Source: Microbacterium schleiferi
GTDB taxonomy: Bacteria; Actinomycetota; Actinomycetes; Actinomycetales; Microbacteriaceae
Direction of reading: 5' to 3'
Length of the DNA stretch: 64,000 bases
Assembly: GCF_015565955.1 (NCBI RefSeq)
Contig: NZ_CP064760.1
Location: 682,001 to 746,000, forward strand
Shown: positions 38,027 through 47,545 of the stretch, in pieces
How the letters are laid out: every line of letters begins with the position of its first letter
Numbering within the stretch: position 1 is the first letter of the stretch
The notes under the pieces: generated by a model
Databases searched by the model: none
The model's input: the letters and a program-made list of their open reading frames with translations, nothing else
Told to the model about the DNA's origin: nothing
Translations under genes and position numbers: made by a program

Positions 38027-39118
38027 CTACACCGACGGTGTGCCAGCGTCGTCGCTGGCGGTAAGGGATGGGGATACGGACTGCTCGGTGGCAGCCCGGG
38101 GGCGTGCGACCAGCAGCAGATCGTCGCCGAGCTGTTCGAGCGCAGTGAACTCGAGTCGGTGCGCAGCGGCGAGCGTGCCCACCCCGATGTCGGTCACGGC
38201 GGGGCGGTCGCCGTCCGGGCCGGAGCCGATCAGGACGGGCGCGACGTACGCGAGGACCTCGTCGACCAGTCCGGCGCGCATGAAGGATGCCGAAACCGTC
38301 GGCCCGCCCTCCACGAACACACGCTGGATGCCGAGATCGCGAAGTTCCTCCAGGACCGCCGCGAGATCTGTGCCGGGGCGCTGAATCAGGGTGCGCGGAT
38401 GCCGCCGGACCTGCGCAGCATCCGGAATCGCCCGCTGCCCGAGCACAACCGGGAGGGGCTGCTGCGACAACGGTTGGCCTGCGGGCCCGCGCGCGGTCAG
38501 CGCCGGGTCATCGGCCAGGACCGTGCCGATGCCGACGACGATGGCATCGGCATCCGCCCGGCGTCGATGCACGTCGGCGCGGGCCGTCGGCCCCGTGATC
38601 CACATACTCGTGCCGTCCGCGGCGGCGGCACGCCCGTCGAGGCTTTGTGCCCACTTGACGGTGACATGAGGTCTGCCCAGTCGCTGCACGGTCAGCCAGG
38701 ACTCCAAGAGAGCGGTGCACTCGTCCTGCAGCAGGCCCGCGTCGACCGTGACGCCCGCGGCGACGAGTCGTTCCGCTCCGCCGCCCGAGGCCACGCCGGG
38801 GTCGTCGACGGCGTAGATCACGCGCGTGACGCCGGCATCGATGAGAGCCTGCGCGCACGGGCCGGTGCGGCCGGTGTGGTTACAGGGTTCGAGGGTGACA
38901 ACTGCCGTGCTTCCGCGAAGCTGCTCCGACGACAGCTGAGACATCGCGTCGACTTCGGCGTGTGCGGTCCCGACACCACGGTGCCAGCCCTCCGCCAGAA
39001 TGTCTCCGTCCGGGGAGAGGATGACGGCCCCGACCTGGGGGTTCAGTCCCCGGGGGCCGCGCAGCGCCGCGGTGAGCGCGCGTCTCATCGCGGCTGTCTC
39101 ACTTGCGCCTTGGCTCAC
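38027..39118 (-). CDS. ribD: Bifunctional diaminohydroxyphosphoribosylaminopyrimidine deaminase / 5-amino-6-(5-phosphoribosylamino)uracil reductase
   Basis: RibD performs the second and third steps of riboflavin synthesis. The N-terminal cytidine-deaminase-like domain has the zinc motif GTAHAEVDA and LEPCNHTGRTGPCAQ. The C-terminal reductase domain has VTVKWAQSLDG, IVVGIGTVLADDP and VFVEGGPTV. I use the GTG at 39118, giving 363 residues with MRRALTAALRG near the N-terminus as in homologues. Upstream codons in the same frame run into the riboswitch. It is the first gene of the operon. Confidence 0.94.
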   Translation of the reverse strand: MSQGASETAAMRRALTAALRGPRGLNPQVGAVILSPDGDILAEGWHRGVGTAHAEVDAMSQLSSEQLRGSTAVVTLEPCNHTGRTGPCAQALIDAGVTRVIYAVDDPGVASGGGAERLVAAGVTVDAGLLQDECTALLESWLTVQRLGRPHVTVKWAQSLDGRAAAADGTSMWITGPTARADVHRRRADADAIVVGIGTVLADDPALTARGPAGQPLSQQPLPVVLGQRAIPDAAQVRRHPRTLIQRPGTDLAAVLEELRDLGIQRVFVEGGPTVSASFMRAGLVDEVLAYVAPVLIGSGPDGDRPAVTDIGVGTLAAAHRLEFTALEQLGDDLLLVARPRAATEQSVSPSLTASDDAGTPSV

Positions 39119-39182
39119 TGCCCACTCCGGTCGGGTGCGACGGGGCAGGGAAGGCGGCGACACTTCAGCGTCGCCTGTGCTG

Positions 39183-39333
39183 CCTCCCATCCGGACTGAC
39201 GACGCTGTCGCGTCGCATCACCGTCGGTCCCGGAATCACACCGGATCAACCGCTGCGGTGTTCTCTCGAACACGGATGCAGCGGGTCGCGGACTGTCACC
39301 GCCGGTTCGGATTCTCACCGACCCCGGAGCACG
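39183..39333 (-). promoter_or_regulatory. FMN riboswitch (RFN element)
   Basis: Read on the minus strand, the conserved blocks appear in order: GGTCGGTGAGAATCCGAACC, CCGGCGGTGACAGTCCGCGA, a variable hairpin, GGTTGATCCGGTGTGATTCC, GGGACCGACGGTGATG, a second variable stem, and CAGTCCGGATGGGAGGCA. It ends 65 nt before the ribD GTG and controls the riboflavin operon by binding FMN. The last helix sits near the ribosome site region, so translational control is possible. Confidence 0.97.
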
Positions 39334-39345
39334 TTGTTGCTCTCG

Positions 39346-39351
39346 AGTGTA
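39346..39351 (-). promoter_or_regulatory. Predicted -10 box of the riboflavin operon
   Basis: TACACT on the minus strand lies 13 bp upstream of the first RFN stem and is preceded by GTTGAC. Transcription from here would include the whole riboswitch. Confidence 0.5.
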
Positions 39352-39425
39352 GTCAACGCAGTGCGCGTGTGTTCATTCCCGGGCAGCGCGTGGGTCCGGC
39401 GCGCTGTCGGAGCCCGGTGCGCCCG

Positions 39426-40409
39426 TCATGAGGCCTCATCCGCACCCACCAGTGCGCGAGCGGTGCGCTCGTCGATGACGAGATCGGTGATCAGGCCTGC
39501 GGCCAGCGCACCGCGAAGGCTCGGAATCTTGGCCTCGCCTGTCACGATGCAGCAGCGACGCGGTACCGCGCGAAGCAGATCGAACGACGGGCCCGACCCC
39601 CGCTCGTTCAACGCGATCCCCTCGGTCGACCCGTTCGCTCGGTAGAACACCGTCGCGACGTCGCCGACGACGCGTTCCGACTTCAGCTGCTCAAGGTCGG
39701 CGGGTTCGAGGTAGTCGCCGGCGTGGACGCGGCTGGGCACCTCGGCCTGGAACGCTCCGACGCTGAAGAGTACGAGACCCATGCGGCTCTGAATGTCGAG
39801 GATGCGGCGGGTGCTTCGTTCTCGCCACAGCGCGCGCCGCGTCTCGGGGTCATCGAAGAAGGCCGGGACCGGGAATTGCTCGGCATCCCCGCTATAGGCC
39901 GTGCTGAACCTGCTGAGAAGCTCGCTGGCGTATGTGATGCCCGATGTCTTCACGTTTCCCGAGCCGTTCAGTTGCACGAATGTCGTTCCGTGCACGCGCT
40001 TGGGGGTGAGTCGGCGCGCGACCGCCGCCAGCGTCGATCCCCACGCGATGCCGACGACCAGTTCCGAGACGATCAGTTCATCCAGCAACTGCGCAGCGCC
40101 CTGAGCGACGCGGTCGAGCCGCTCGAGATCGCTGACCGATTCGGGCACCGGGATCACCTGCGCGCGTACCCCGAACTGGCGCCGCAGGTGGGTCTCGACG
40201 AGCCCGGGTGCGTCGAGAGGTGAACGGACGCGCACCTCGACGATGCCTTCGGCGCGTGCGAAGGACAGGAGTCGAGACACCGTCGATCGGGATGTTCCCA
40301 GTTCGGTGGCGATGGCGTCCATCGTGCGCAGCTGGACGTAGTACAGGTGGGCGGCTGTCAGCGCTCGCCGCAGGTGGGTCGCGTCATCGGTCACGGACAC
40401 AGTGTGCAC
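39426..40409 (-). CDS. SorC/DeoR-family sugar-binding transcriptional regulator
   Basis: This 327-residue regulator has an N-terminal helix-turn-helix (about 15-55, MDAIATELGTSRSTVSRLLSFARAEGIV) and a sugar-phosphate-isomerase-like effector domain (WGSTL and NGSG near the middle, TGEAKIPSLRGALAAGLITDLVIDE at the end). It is divergent from glpD and the likely regulator of the glp genes, responding to a phosphorylated ligand such as glycerol-3-phosphate. The start is uncertain: GTG codons at 40409, 40400 and 40394 are possible. The first of these overlaps a palindrome that could be its own operator. Confidence 0.85.
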   Translation of the reverse strand: MHTVSVTDDATHLRRALTAAHLYYVQLRTMDAIATELGTSRSTVSRLLSFARAEGIVEVRVRSPLDAPGLVETHLRRQFGVRAQVIPVPESVSDLERLDRVAQGAAQLLDELIVSELVVGIAWGSTLAAVARRLTPKRVHGTTFVQLNGSGNVKTSGITYASELLSRFSTAYSGDAEQFPVPAFFDDPETRRALWRERSTRRILDIQSRMGLVLFSVGAFQAEVPSRVHAGDYLEPADLEQLKSERVVGDVATVFYRANGSTEGIALNERGSGPSFDLLRAVPRRCCIVTGEAKIPSLRGALAAGLITDLVIDERTARALVGADEAS

Positions 40410-40418
40410 ATACGTGCA
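40405..40418. promoter_or_regulatory. Operator-like palindrome TGCAC-ATAC-GTGCA
   Basis: This perfect 5-bp inverted repeat around four bases lies in the gap between the SorC-type gene and glpD and overlaps the regulator's first possible start codon. The position fits joint control of both genes. A CACGAT hexamer near 40446-40451 is a possible -10 box for glpD. Confidence 0.55.
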
Positions 40419-40497
40419 TTAGGTCTGCAACTTCGACCAGGCGTGGCACGATGGGGGAGAACCCGGGAGGTCCCCGAGCGAGGAAGGACACGAATCG

Positions 40498-42216
40498 ATG
40501 AGCGCCGTCGAACGAGGCACGGTCACCCAGCTGAGCGAACGGCCGCAGGCCGACGTTCTCATCGTCGGCGGTGGCGTCAACGGGCTCGCGGCGTTTCGCG
40601 ACCTCGCGCTTCAGGGTGTCGATGTCGCGCTCGTCGAACGCGGAGACTTCGTGAGCGGTGCATCGGCCGCGTCATCGCACATGATCCACGGTGGTGTCCG
40701 CTATCTCGAGAACGGCGAGTTCCGGCTCGTCCACGAGGCAGTGACCGAGCGCAACGACCTGCTCGCTACCGCTGCGCACTACGTGCGCCCGCTGCAGACC
40801 ACGATCCCGATTTTCTCGACCTTCTCGGGCGTCCTCTCAGCACCGTTCCGCTTTCTGCGGCACGGTGCTGGCAAGCACGTCGAGCGCGGGGCCGCGCTCA
40901 TCAAGATCGGTCTCACCATCTACGACTCCTTCTCCCGGGGTGGAGGCCGTGTTCCGCGTCACACCTTCCGCGGCCGCACCGCGTCGCTGCGTGCCCTCCC
41001 TGCGATGAATGACACCGTGAAGTACACCGCGACCTATTGGGATGCCTCGGTGCAAGATCCGGAGCGTCTCGCGCTGGATCTGCTGCGCGACGGGCGAGCG
41101 GCGGGCGGCAACAGCGCCCGGGCGGCGAACTACGTGGATGTCGTCGGCGCCCACGACGGAGCGATCACCCTTCGCGACACGGAAACGGGCGGCGAGTTCG
41201 CCTTCCGCGCCGCCGTCGTGATCAACGCATCCGGGCCGTGGACCGACCTCACCAACCGCGCACTCGGGGCTCCGACGACCTTCATGGGCGGAACCAAGGG
41301 CTCGCATATCGTGCTCGATAACCCGGAGCTACTCGCGGCCACGGCTGGTCGCGAGATCTTCTTCGAGCACCGCGACGGTCGCATCGTGCTCATCTACCCC
41401 CTCAAGGGACGAGTCCTCGTGGGCACCACCGACATCGAGCACGACATGGCCGATCCCGCCGTGTGCACCGAGCCCGAGGTCGACTACTTCATCGACCTCA
41501 TCGGGCACGTCTTCCCCGACATCACGGTCGATCGCTCGCAGATCGTCTACCGGTTCTCGGGCGTACGTCCCCTACCCGGTCACGGCGACCTCGCCCCGGG
41601 CTTCGTCTCGCGCGACTACCGCGTCGAAGCCGAGCAGCTCCCGGGGTCGGCAGACACCACGGTGATCAGCCTCGTCGGCGGCAAATGGACGACTTTCCGG
41701 GCCTCCGCGGCCCACCTCACCGATGACGCTCTCGCGCTGCTTGCCCGACCTCGCACGGTCAGCACCCGCGGCCGGGCCATCGGCGGGGGAGCTGGCTATC
41801 CCCTCACGGAACGGGCACGGCAGCAGTGGGTGACCGAGAACCGTCGCGGGCTCTCGAAGGATGTCGCCGCGACTCTGCTCGAACGGTACGGAACAATCGC
41901 CCGCGAGGTCATCGCGTCGGTCGACGAGGATGCCGACGACCAGCCACTCACGAGCCTTCCCGCCTACAGCACGGGAGAGCTGCGGTACCTGGCGGGCGCG
42001 GAGGATGTCGTACACCTCGCGGATCTGCTGTTGCGCCGCACGAGCATCGCGTTCCGGGGCGAGGCGAGCCCTGAGGTCGTCGCCGAGATCGCCGAAGCCG
42101 TCTCTGGAGTGCTCGGGTGGGATGAGGCGGACGTTTCGGCTGAGGTCGATGCGGCACTCGCCGCTGTCCACGCCGCCGATCCGACGTGGGAGCCCGCGTC
42201 GGCACCGGTAGCCTGA
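40498..42216 (+). CDS. glpD: Aerobic glycerol-3-phosphate dehydrogenase
   Basis: GlpD oxidises glycerol-3-phosphate to dihydroxyacetone phosphate at the membrane with FAD and passes electrons to quinone. The 572-residue protein has the dinucleotide motif GGGVNG at 24-29, the family signature [13 protein letters not shown] near 59-71, [24 protein letters not shown] and FSGVRPL, and a C-terminal DAO_C domain. The start follows GAGGAAGGACACGAATCG. It is followed by glpK after 49 bp and preceded by a divergent SorC-type regulator. Confidence 0.95.
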   Translation: MSAVERGTVTQLSERPQADVLIVGGGVNGLAAFRDLALQGVDVALVERGDFVSGASAASSHMIHGGVRYLENGEFRLVHEAVTERNDLLATAAHYVRPLQTTIPIFSTFSGVLSAPFRFLRHGAGKHVERGAALIKIGLTIYDSFSRGGGRVPRHTFRGRTASLRALPAMNDTVKYTATYWDASVQDPERLALDLLRDGRAAGGNSARAANYVDVVGAHDGAITLRDTETGGEFAFRAAVVINASGPWTDLTNRALGAPTTFMGGTKGSHIVLDNPELLAATAGREIFFEHRDGRIVLIYPLKGRVLVGTTDIEHDMADPAVCTEPEVDYFIDLIGHVFPDITVDRSQIVYRFSGVRPLPGHGDLAPGFVSRDYRVEAEQLPGSADTTVISLVGGKWTTFRASAAHLTDDALALLARPRTVSTRGRAIGGGAGYPLTERARQQWVTENRRGLSKDVAATLLERYGTIAREVIASVDEDADDQPLTSLPAYSTGELRYLAGAEDVVHLADLLLRRTSIAFRGEASPEVVAEIAEAVSGVLGWDEADVSAEVDAALAAVHAADPTWEPASAPVA

Positions 42217-42265
42217 GCGGCGCGGCATCCATCGTCTGGAGGCGTTCAACACTTCGGGAGGCATC

Positions 42266-43804
42266 GTGGCCGAACACGTCCTAGCCATCGACCAGGGCAC
42301 CACCTCAACACGGGCGATCGTTTTTGACCGCGCCGGCACCGTTGTGGCAACCGCCCAGCGCGAGCACGAGCAGATCTTTCCCCGCGCGGGGTGGGTCGAA
42401 CACGACCCCATGGAGATCTGGACCAACACCGAGTGGGTGATTTCTGCCGTACTCGGCAAGGCCCACCTGCAGGCGTCCGGTATCGCCGCCGCTGGTGTCA
42501 CGAACCAGCGCGAGACCGCGATCGTGTGGGACCGTCGTAGCGGGCAGCCCATCTTCAACGCGATCGTGTGGCAGGACACGCGCACGCAGCCCCGCCTGGA
42601 TGCGCTTGCCCGTGACGGCGTCGGCGACCGCGTCACCGAGGTGACGGGCCTGCCGCTTGCTACCTACTTCTCGGCATCCAAGGTCGCGTGGATCCTCGAG
42701 CACGTGCCGGGGGCGCGGGCGGATGCCGAAGCCGGACACCTGCTGTTCGGGACCCCGGACTCGTGGGTGGTGTGGAACCTCACCGGCGGAACCAGCGGCG
42801 GGGCGCACGTGACCGATGTCACCAACGCAAGCCGCACACTGCTCATGGACCTGCAGACCCTCGACTGGTCCGACGAGATGCTCGCGCTGTGGAGTATTCC
42901 CCGCGCGATGATGCCCGAGATCCGGTCGTCCTCGGACGTCGTGGGCGAGCTCGCTCTACCCGGTACCGCGCGCGAGCTGCCGATCGCCGGCATCCTCGGT
43001 GACCAGCAGGCGGCGACCTTTGGGCAGGCTGCCTTCGGGGTCGGTGATTCCAAGAACACCTACGGCACCGGCAACTTCCTGCTCGTGGGCACCGGCACCG
43101 AGATCGTCCGTTCCCGCCACGGCCTGATCACCACTGTCGCGTACCGGCTCGGTGACCAGCCCGCCCACTACGCGCTCGAAGGCTCGATCGCCGTCACCGG
43201 ATCGCTCGTCCAATGGCTGCGCGACAACCTCGGGATCATCGACCGCGCGCAAGATGTCGAGACCCTCGCGATGACCGTCGAGAACGCCGGCGGGGCCTAC
43301 TTCGTCCCCGCGTTCTCGGGCCTGTTCGCCCCGTACTGGCGACCGGATGCCCGCGGCGCGATCGTCGGCCTCACCCGGTACGTCACACGCGCCCACATCG
43401 CTCGCGCCGCTCTCGAGTCGACGGCCTTCCAGACCCGCGATGTCATCGAGGCTGTCGTCGGAGATGCCGGCCGCGACTTGTCGGAGCTGCGCGTCGACGG
43501 CGGCATGACCAAGAACGATCTGCTCATGCAGTTCCAGGCCGACATCCTGGGCATCCCCGTCGTGCGACCGCGCGTCGTCGAGACGACGGCTCTTGGCGCC
43601 GCCTACGCTGCGGGTCTCGCGGTCGGTGTCTGGTCGGGGCTGGACGAGTTGCGCGAGCACTGGCAGGTCGATCGCCGGTTCGAACCGGCGATGTCGGATG
43701 AGGAACGCGCTCGCCGCTATCGGCTGTGGAAGAAGGCCGTCACCAAGTCCCTCGACTGGGTTGACGACGACGCCCGCACTCTGATGGATACGCTCGGCGA
43801 CTAG
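42266..43804 (+). CDS. glpK: Glycerol kinase
   Basis: GlpK phosphorylates glycerol with ATP to glycerol-3-phosphate, the substrate of the adjacent glpD. The 512-residue FGGY kinase has the N-terminal [11 protein letters not shown] (residues 8-18), [22 protein letters not shown] and the C-terminal [19 protein letters not shown]. It starts at a GTG after GGGAGGCATC. No glpF facilitator gene is present, so glycerol uptake must be encoded elsewhere or occur by diffusion. Confidence 0.96.
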   Translation: MAEHVLAIDQGTTSTRAIVFDRAGTVVATAQREHEQIFPRAGWVEHDPMEIWTNTEWVISAVLGKAHLQASGIAAAGVTNQRETAIVWDRRSGQPIFNAIVWQDTRTQPRLDALARDGVGDRVTEVTGLPLATYFSASKVAWILEHVPGARADAEAGHLLFGTPDSWVVWNLTGGTSGGAHVTDVTNASRTLLMDLQTLDWSDEMLALWSIPRAMMPEIRSSSDVVGELALPGTARELPIAGILGDQQAATFGQAAFGVGDSKNTYGTGNFLLVGTGTEIVRSRHGLITTVAYRLGDQPAHYALEGSIAVTGSLVQWLRDNLGIIDRAQDVETLAMTVENAGGAYFVPAFSGLFAPYWRPDARGAIVGLTRYVTRAHIARAALESTAFQTRDVIEAVVGDAGRDLSELRVDGGMTKNDLLMQFQADILGIPVVRPRVVETTALGAAYAAGLAVGVWSGLDELREHWQVDRRFEPAMSDEERARRYRLWKKAVTKSLDWVDDDARTLMDTLGD

Positions 43805-43831
43805 CTCGTTCGAGACGGGCCGCTGCGTTTC

Positions 43832-44180
43832 GGTGGGGCCGCTACGCGAACTGCCCAGCGCGGGGACATGCCCTCGCCGGCTGCGCCGGCTCCCGCCAGG
43901 CCCGGTGCCAGCCCCGCGCTGGGCAGTTCGCTTCGCTCCTGCGTAGACGATCGGGTGACCTGCTTCGCTCCCGGTGGTGTGCCGATGGGTGGGGCCGCTA
44001 CGCGAACTGCCCAGCGCGGGGACATGCCCTCGCAGGCTGCGCCGGCTCCCGCCAGGCCCGGTGCCAGCCCCGCGCTGGGGCAGTGCGCTTCGCTCCTGCG
44101 CAGACCATCGTGCGCACCGGTATGCCGTGCGCCGGCACGCGTCAGCCCCGCGCTGGGCAGTTCGCTTCGCTCCTGCGTAG
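43832..44180. repeat. Direct repeat of a large palindrome, two full copies and one half copy
   Basis: Copy 1 is 43832-43946, copy 2 is 43988-44103, and a half copy is 44143-44180. Each full copy has arms GCGAACTGCCCAGCGCGGGG and its reverse complement (copy 1: 43846-43865 with 43912-43931, perfect 20 bp), with an outer CTACGC/GCGTAG pair. The two copies are nearly identical. This fills the whole 395-bp gap between glpK and the glycosylase gene on the opposite strand. No gene is visible here, and the open frames across it are byproducts of the repeat. It may end both transcripts. Confidence 0.9.
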
Positions 44181-44199
44181 GGCGCGTCTTGCGCTTGCG

Positions 44200-45075
44200 T
44201 TACTTCAGCAGGCGGGAGAGGCGGCGATCGGCCAGGAGCTTGCCGCCGGTTTGGCACGTCGGGCAGTACTCGAGGGAGTTGTCGGCGAAGAAGACGCTGC
44301 GCACCTCGTCGCCGCAGACCGGGCACGCCCCGCCGCGCCGGCCGTGCACGCGCATCCCGCGGCGCTTCGCGTCCTTGAGATCTGTCGGGGGCTTGCCGGA
44401 TGCCTCGGCGATCGCCTCGGCGAGCGTCTGCTGCATCGCCGCGAAGAGGGTCTCGATGTCCTCGTCGCTGAGGTTTGCAGCCAGGGCGTAGGGCGACATC
44501 CGTGCCGCGTGCAGAATCTCATCGGAGTATGCGTTGCCGATGCCGGCGATGATCGACTGATCGCGCAGAACCCCTTTGATCTGGGTGCGGCGACCCGACA
44601 GCAACGCGGCGAACGCTTCGCGGTCGAACGCCGGGTCCAGGGGATCGGGGCCGAGCCGCGCGATGCCCGGCACGTCTGCAGGCTCGCGGGCCGCGTACAC
44701 GGCGAGCGACTTCTTCGTTCCCGCCTCCGTCAGGTCGAACCCCGAGCCATCCGAGAAGGCGATGCGCAGCGCGATCGGCGTCTTTCCGGGGCGGATGATC
44801 GTGGTGGGGAGGTGGTCGTACCAGCGGAGCCATCCGGCCTTCGCGAGATGGAAGACGAGGTGGAGGGGAGCTGTCGCGTCCGCCGCCGCCTCGATATCGA
44901 TGAACTTGCCGTGGCGCGACACCGACATCACCGTCGTGCCGACGAGCGCGTCCAGCGGAGGATCGTACGTCTTGAGCGCAGCGATGTTCGCGACCGTGGC
45001 GCGTGAGACGGTGAGTCCCGGCAGGCGGCCGTCGAGATAGTCGACCAGTCCCTGTACTTCCGGCATCTCGGGCAT
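44200..45075 (-). CDS. Fpg/Nei-family DNA glycosylase
   Basis: This 291-residue base-excision repair enzyme has bifunctional glycosylase/AP-lyase chemistry. After Met the N-terminus is PEMPEV, so the catalytic Pro2 and Glu3 are present. The H2TH region includes LRDQSIIAGIGNAYSDEILH, and the C-terminal zinc finger is complete (CPVC and CPTC with 16 residues between). It could act on 8-oxoguanine or oxidised pyrimidines. The MPEMPEV start and the active-site text fit the actinobacterial Fpg/Nei group, and I do not choose between them. A CAGGAT hexamer (45082-45087) 6 nt before the ATG suggests leaderless expression. Confidence 0.9.
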   Translation of the reverse strand: MPEMPEVQGLVDYLDGRLPGLTVSRATVANIAALKTYDPPLDALVGTTVMSVSRHGKFIDIEAAADATAPLHLVFHLAKAGWLRWYDHLPTTIIRPGKTPIALRIAFSDGSGFDLTEAGTKKSLAVYAAREPADVPGIARLGPDPLDPAFDREAFAALLSGRRTQIKGVLRDQSIIAGIGNAYSDEILHAARMSPYALAANLSDEDIETLFAAMQQTLAEAIAEASGKPPTDLKDAKRRGMRVHGRRGGACPVCGDEVRSVFFADNSLEYCPTCQTGGKLLADRRLSRLLK

Positions 45076-45087
45076 GGCGACATCCTG

Positions 45088-45675
45088 TCACGGGGTGGCA
45101 AGTGGCGGCAGGCCCCCATCGAGGATCGGCCAGGCAACGGGGCTGCGATCGTCGTCGGGGAGGAGCCCTGCGATCCACGCATCATCCCGGTGAGATGGAC
45201 CCGCCAGCGCCCGCCGCAGCAGTCCCTCGTAGCGGAAGCCCAGCGCGCGGGCGACCCGCGCAGATCCGGTGTTTCCGGCCACGGCACGCCACTCGATGCG
45301 AGCCAGAGACATGCCCGCGGGCTCGAAGCCGAAGTCGATGACGGCGGAGCCCGCCTCGGTGAGCAGATGTCGCCGCCGAGCCCACGGCGCCATCCAGAAC
45401 CCCAGCTCTGCCGTCTCCGGCTCCCGGCGGTACAGCCCGATCATTCCGGCCAGCCGGCCGTCATGACGGATGCCCCACGTCGCCTCACGGCCTTCGGCCC
45501 AGTGCCGCTCCACGCGGGGAATGAACTGCTCGGCGTGCTCGCGAAGGTACGGCGTTGGGACGGTGGTGTAGCGCTGGATCGCCGGATCCTGGCATGCCTC
45601 GAAGATCTCATCCACGTCGGCGTCGGTCGGTGGCGACAGCTCGCAGCGCTCGGTACGCAGCACGACGACATCCAT
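45088..45675 (-). CDS. GNAT-family N-acetyltransferase, RimJ/RimL-like
   Basis: This 195-residue acetyltransferase uses acetyl-CoA. It shows LRTERCELSPPTDADVDEIF at the N-terminus, GLYRREPETAELGFWMAPWARRRHLLTEA in the acetyl-CoA site and VARALGFRYEGLLRRA near the end. It likely acetylates a protein N-terminus or a small molecule. Its -10 box appears to be TAGGGT (45682-45687 on the minus strand) with leaderless start. The IS1380 element is inserted right next to this box, with the target duplication covering part of it, so expression may be altered. Confidence 0.82.
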   Translation of the reverse strand: MDVVVLRTERCELSPPTDADVDEIFEACQDPAIQRYTTVPTPYLREHAEQFIPRVERHWAEGREATWGIRHDGRLAGMIGLYRREPETAELGFWMAPWARRRHLLTEAGSAVIDFGFEPAGMSLARIEWRAVAGNTGSARVARALGFRYEGLLRRALAGPSHRDDAWIAGLLPDDDRSPVAWPILDGGLPPLATP

Positions 45676-45689
45676 CGCCCCACCCTAAG

Positions 45690-47358
45690 CCTTGATCCAC
45701 CGATGAGCCGTGGGGTTGAGCGGGCGCGGTGACGCAGAAATGCCCCTCTGATCAGGAAGAATAGTGATTGTCTAGACCGCTGTTCGACCGATCCGAGAGG
45801 CATCTCGTAGGTGCAATTCAAGCATGCTCCCGCTGCTGTGTCAGCGATGTTCGATGATCCGAATCTCGTGTCGGCCGCGGGTCTGGTCCCGATGCTCCGC
45901 CTCGCCCGTTCCGTGGGCCTCGACGAGCTCGCGCAGTCGAGGTTGAGCGTCCCGACGGACAGGGGCGCGAACGCCGGGTCGAAGGTGATGGCGCTGGTGG
46001 CGGGGATGCTCGCCGGTGCGGACTCGATCGACGACATGAACCTGCTCCGTCACGGCGGGATGGGGCGATTGTTCGATCGGACGTATGCGCCGTCGACGTT
46101 GGGCTCGTTCCTGCGCGAGTTCCGTTTCGGGCATGTCCGCCAGCTCGATGCCGTCGCTTCCCGGACTCTGGTGAACCTCGCCTCGGCCGCACCGCTGCTG
46201 CAGGTTCGGGGCGGTGAGCGGGTGATGGTGGATCTGGACGACACGATCGTCGAGGTCCACGGATACAAGAAGCAGGGCGCCTCGTTCGGGTACTCCGGCG
46301 TCCGCGGACTCAACGCACTCCTTGCGACGGCGTCGACGACCTCGTCAGCACCGGTGATCCTGGGTCAGCGGCTCCGGCAGGGGAAGACCGGCTCCCCGAA
46401 AGGCGCCGCCAGGATCGTCGGTGACGTCCTCGCAACCCTCCGCCGCATGAACATCGGGAGCAGTGTCCGGCCGCTGCTGCGGGCCGACTCCGCGTTCTAT
46501 GGGCACGGCACCGTTGGCACCGCGATCAAGTCCGGCGCGGACGTATCTGTCACGGTCCGGATGGACCCTGCGGTGAAGACAGCGATCTCGTCGATCCCCG
46601 AGGACGGGTGGGAGACGATCGAGTATCCGAACGCGATCCGTGACGAGGCCACCGGGCGGTGGATCTCGAAAGCCGAAGTCGCCGAAGTGCCCTTCGTCGC
46701 GTTCCGCTCCCGGAAGATCGCCGAACGGGTCGAAGGACGTCTCGTGGTGCGGCGCATCCCGGACCTGAACCCGAACAAGGTGGAGCAGCCGACCTTGTTC
46801 GACGTCTACCGGCACCACGCGTTCTTCACCACCACCGACAAGCAGACGATGGGCACCGTCGCGGCGGACAAGACCCACCGTGCCCACGCGATCATCGAAC
46901 AGGTCCACGCCGATCTGAAGGGCGGACCGCTCGCTCACCTTCCGTCCGGGGTGTTCACCGCGAACAGCGCCTGGCTCGTGCTCGCGGTGATCGCGTTCAA
47001 CCTCACCCGCACCGCCGGACTCATCTCCGACCGCGCCGGGCGGCTCGCCAGAGCGACAACCGCGACGATCCGCCGCACCCTCATCACTGTCCCGGCACGC
47101 CTCGCACGATCCGCCCGGCGCATCACCATGCACCTGCCCGCGGCCTGGCCCTGGCAGGCCGCGTTCGATCGCCTGTTCACGGCCACCCACGCCCCACCAC
47201 ACGTCAGCACGAACTGACCACCGCCGCGACGACGGCCCGACCGAGAACACAGTGGACGACCGGGATGCGACGCCCGGAACACAACCCTGCCCGCGGCCGG
47301 TCAAAGCCGCATCCATCAAGTCGAGCCCCCTCGCCCAAGGCTCATCGGTGGATCGAGG
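45690..47358 (+). mobile_element. Complete IS1380-family insertion sequence, 1669 bp
   Basis: The element has near-perfect terminal inverted repeats of about 26 bp. The left end is CCTTGATCCACCGATGAGCC and the right end, read inward, is CCTCGATCCACCGATGAGCC. It is flanked by a 5-bp target duplication CTAAG (45685-45689 and 47359-47363). One intact transposase gene fills it. Length, ends and transposase all match IS1380. Intact ends and open frame suggest a fairly recent insertion. Confidence 0.95.
45811..47217 (+). CDS. IS1380-family transposase
   Basis: This 468-residue DDE transposase has acidic residues in VMVDLDDTIVEVHG (D141-D144), LRADSAFYG (D226) and HAIIEQVHADLKGG (E363), the order expected for the IS1380 (DDE_Tnp_1_4) family. 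The reading frame is intact, so it may be active. It starts at a GTG, 121 bp inside the left end. The N-terminal 110 residues carry the DNA-binding region. Confidence 0.95.
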   Translation: MQFKHAPAAVSAMFDDPNLVSAAGLVPMLRLARSVGLDELAQSRLSVPTDRGANAGSKVMALVAGMLAGADSIDDMNLLRHGGMGRLFDRTYAPSTLGSFLREFRFGHVRQLDAVASRTLVNLASAAPLLQVRGGERVMVDLDDTIVEVHGYKKQGASFGYSGVRGLNALLATASTTSSAPVILGQRLRQGKTGSPKGAARIVGDVLATLRRMNIGSSVRPLLRADSAFYGHGTVGTAIKSGADVSVTVRMDPAVKTAISSIPEDGWETIEYPNAIRDEATGRWISKAEVAEVPFVAFRSRKIAERVEGRLVVRRIPDLNPNKVEQPTLFDVYRHHAFFTTTDKQTMGTVAADKTHRAHAIIEQVHADLKGGPLAHLPSGVFTANSAWLVLAVIAFNLTRTAGLISDRAGRLARATTATIRRTLITVPARLARSARRITMHLPAAWPWQAAFDRLFTATHAPPHVSTN

Positions 47359-47385
47359 CTAAGCGCCGCCACGTCCCGCTCGCCG

Positions 47386-47451
47386 CAACTCCTGCTATTC
47401 CTCACTCGGGGGCTGGAATCGGAGGTGGTGGGGCGCCGATTGCAGGAGTTG
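47386..47451. repeat. Palindrome with CAACTCCTGC arms, left of the DUF559 gene
   Basis: The arms are CAACTCCTGC (47386-47395) and GCAGGAGTTG (47442-47451), around a GC-rich 46-nt centre. The same arm sequence recurs on the other side of the next gene (48359-48424). It is a probable terminator or repeat element, separate from the IS, which ends at 47358. Confidence 0.75.
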
Positions 47452-47514
47452 TGACGCTCCCTCCCCAGGATGGGATTCGCACGCTCTTTCCTCGGTTCCA
47501 GGCAACGGCGAGGA

Positions 47515-47543
47515 CGCGAGAGTCGGGCGGGGGCACTCTCGCG
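47515..47543 (+). promoter_or_regulatory. Hairpin directly in front of the DUF559 gene start
   Basis: CGCGAGAGT (47515-47523) and ACTCTCGCG (47535-47543) form a 9-bp perfect stem. The 11-nt loop CGGGCGGGGGC holds the only G-rich, ribosome-site-like sequence before the GTG at 47546. The hairpin could hide the translation start or act as an operator. Confidence 0.45.
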
Positions 47544-47545
47544 GT

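Noticed and set aside
42956..44326. Proteins encoded across the repeat region behind glpK
   Set aside because: The frames consist of repeated palindrome translations (TAQRG- and GAGTGPGG-like text) on either strand and have no independent support.
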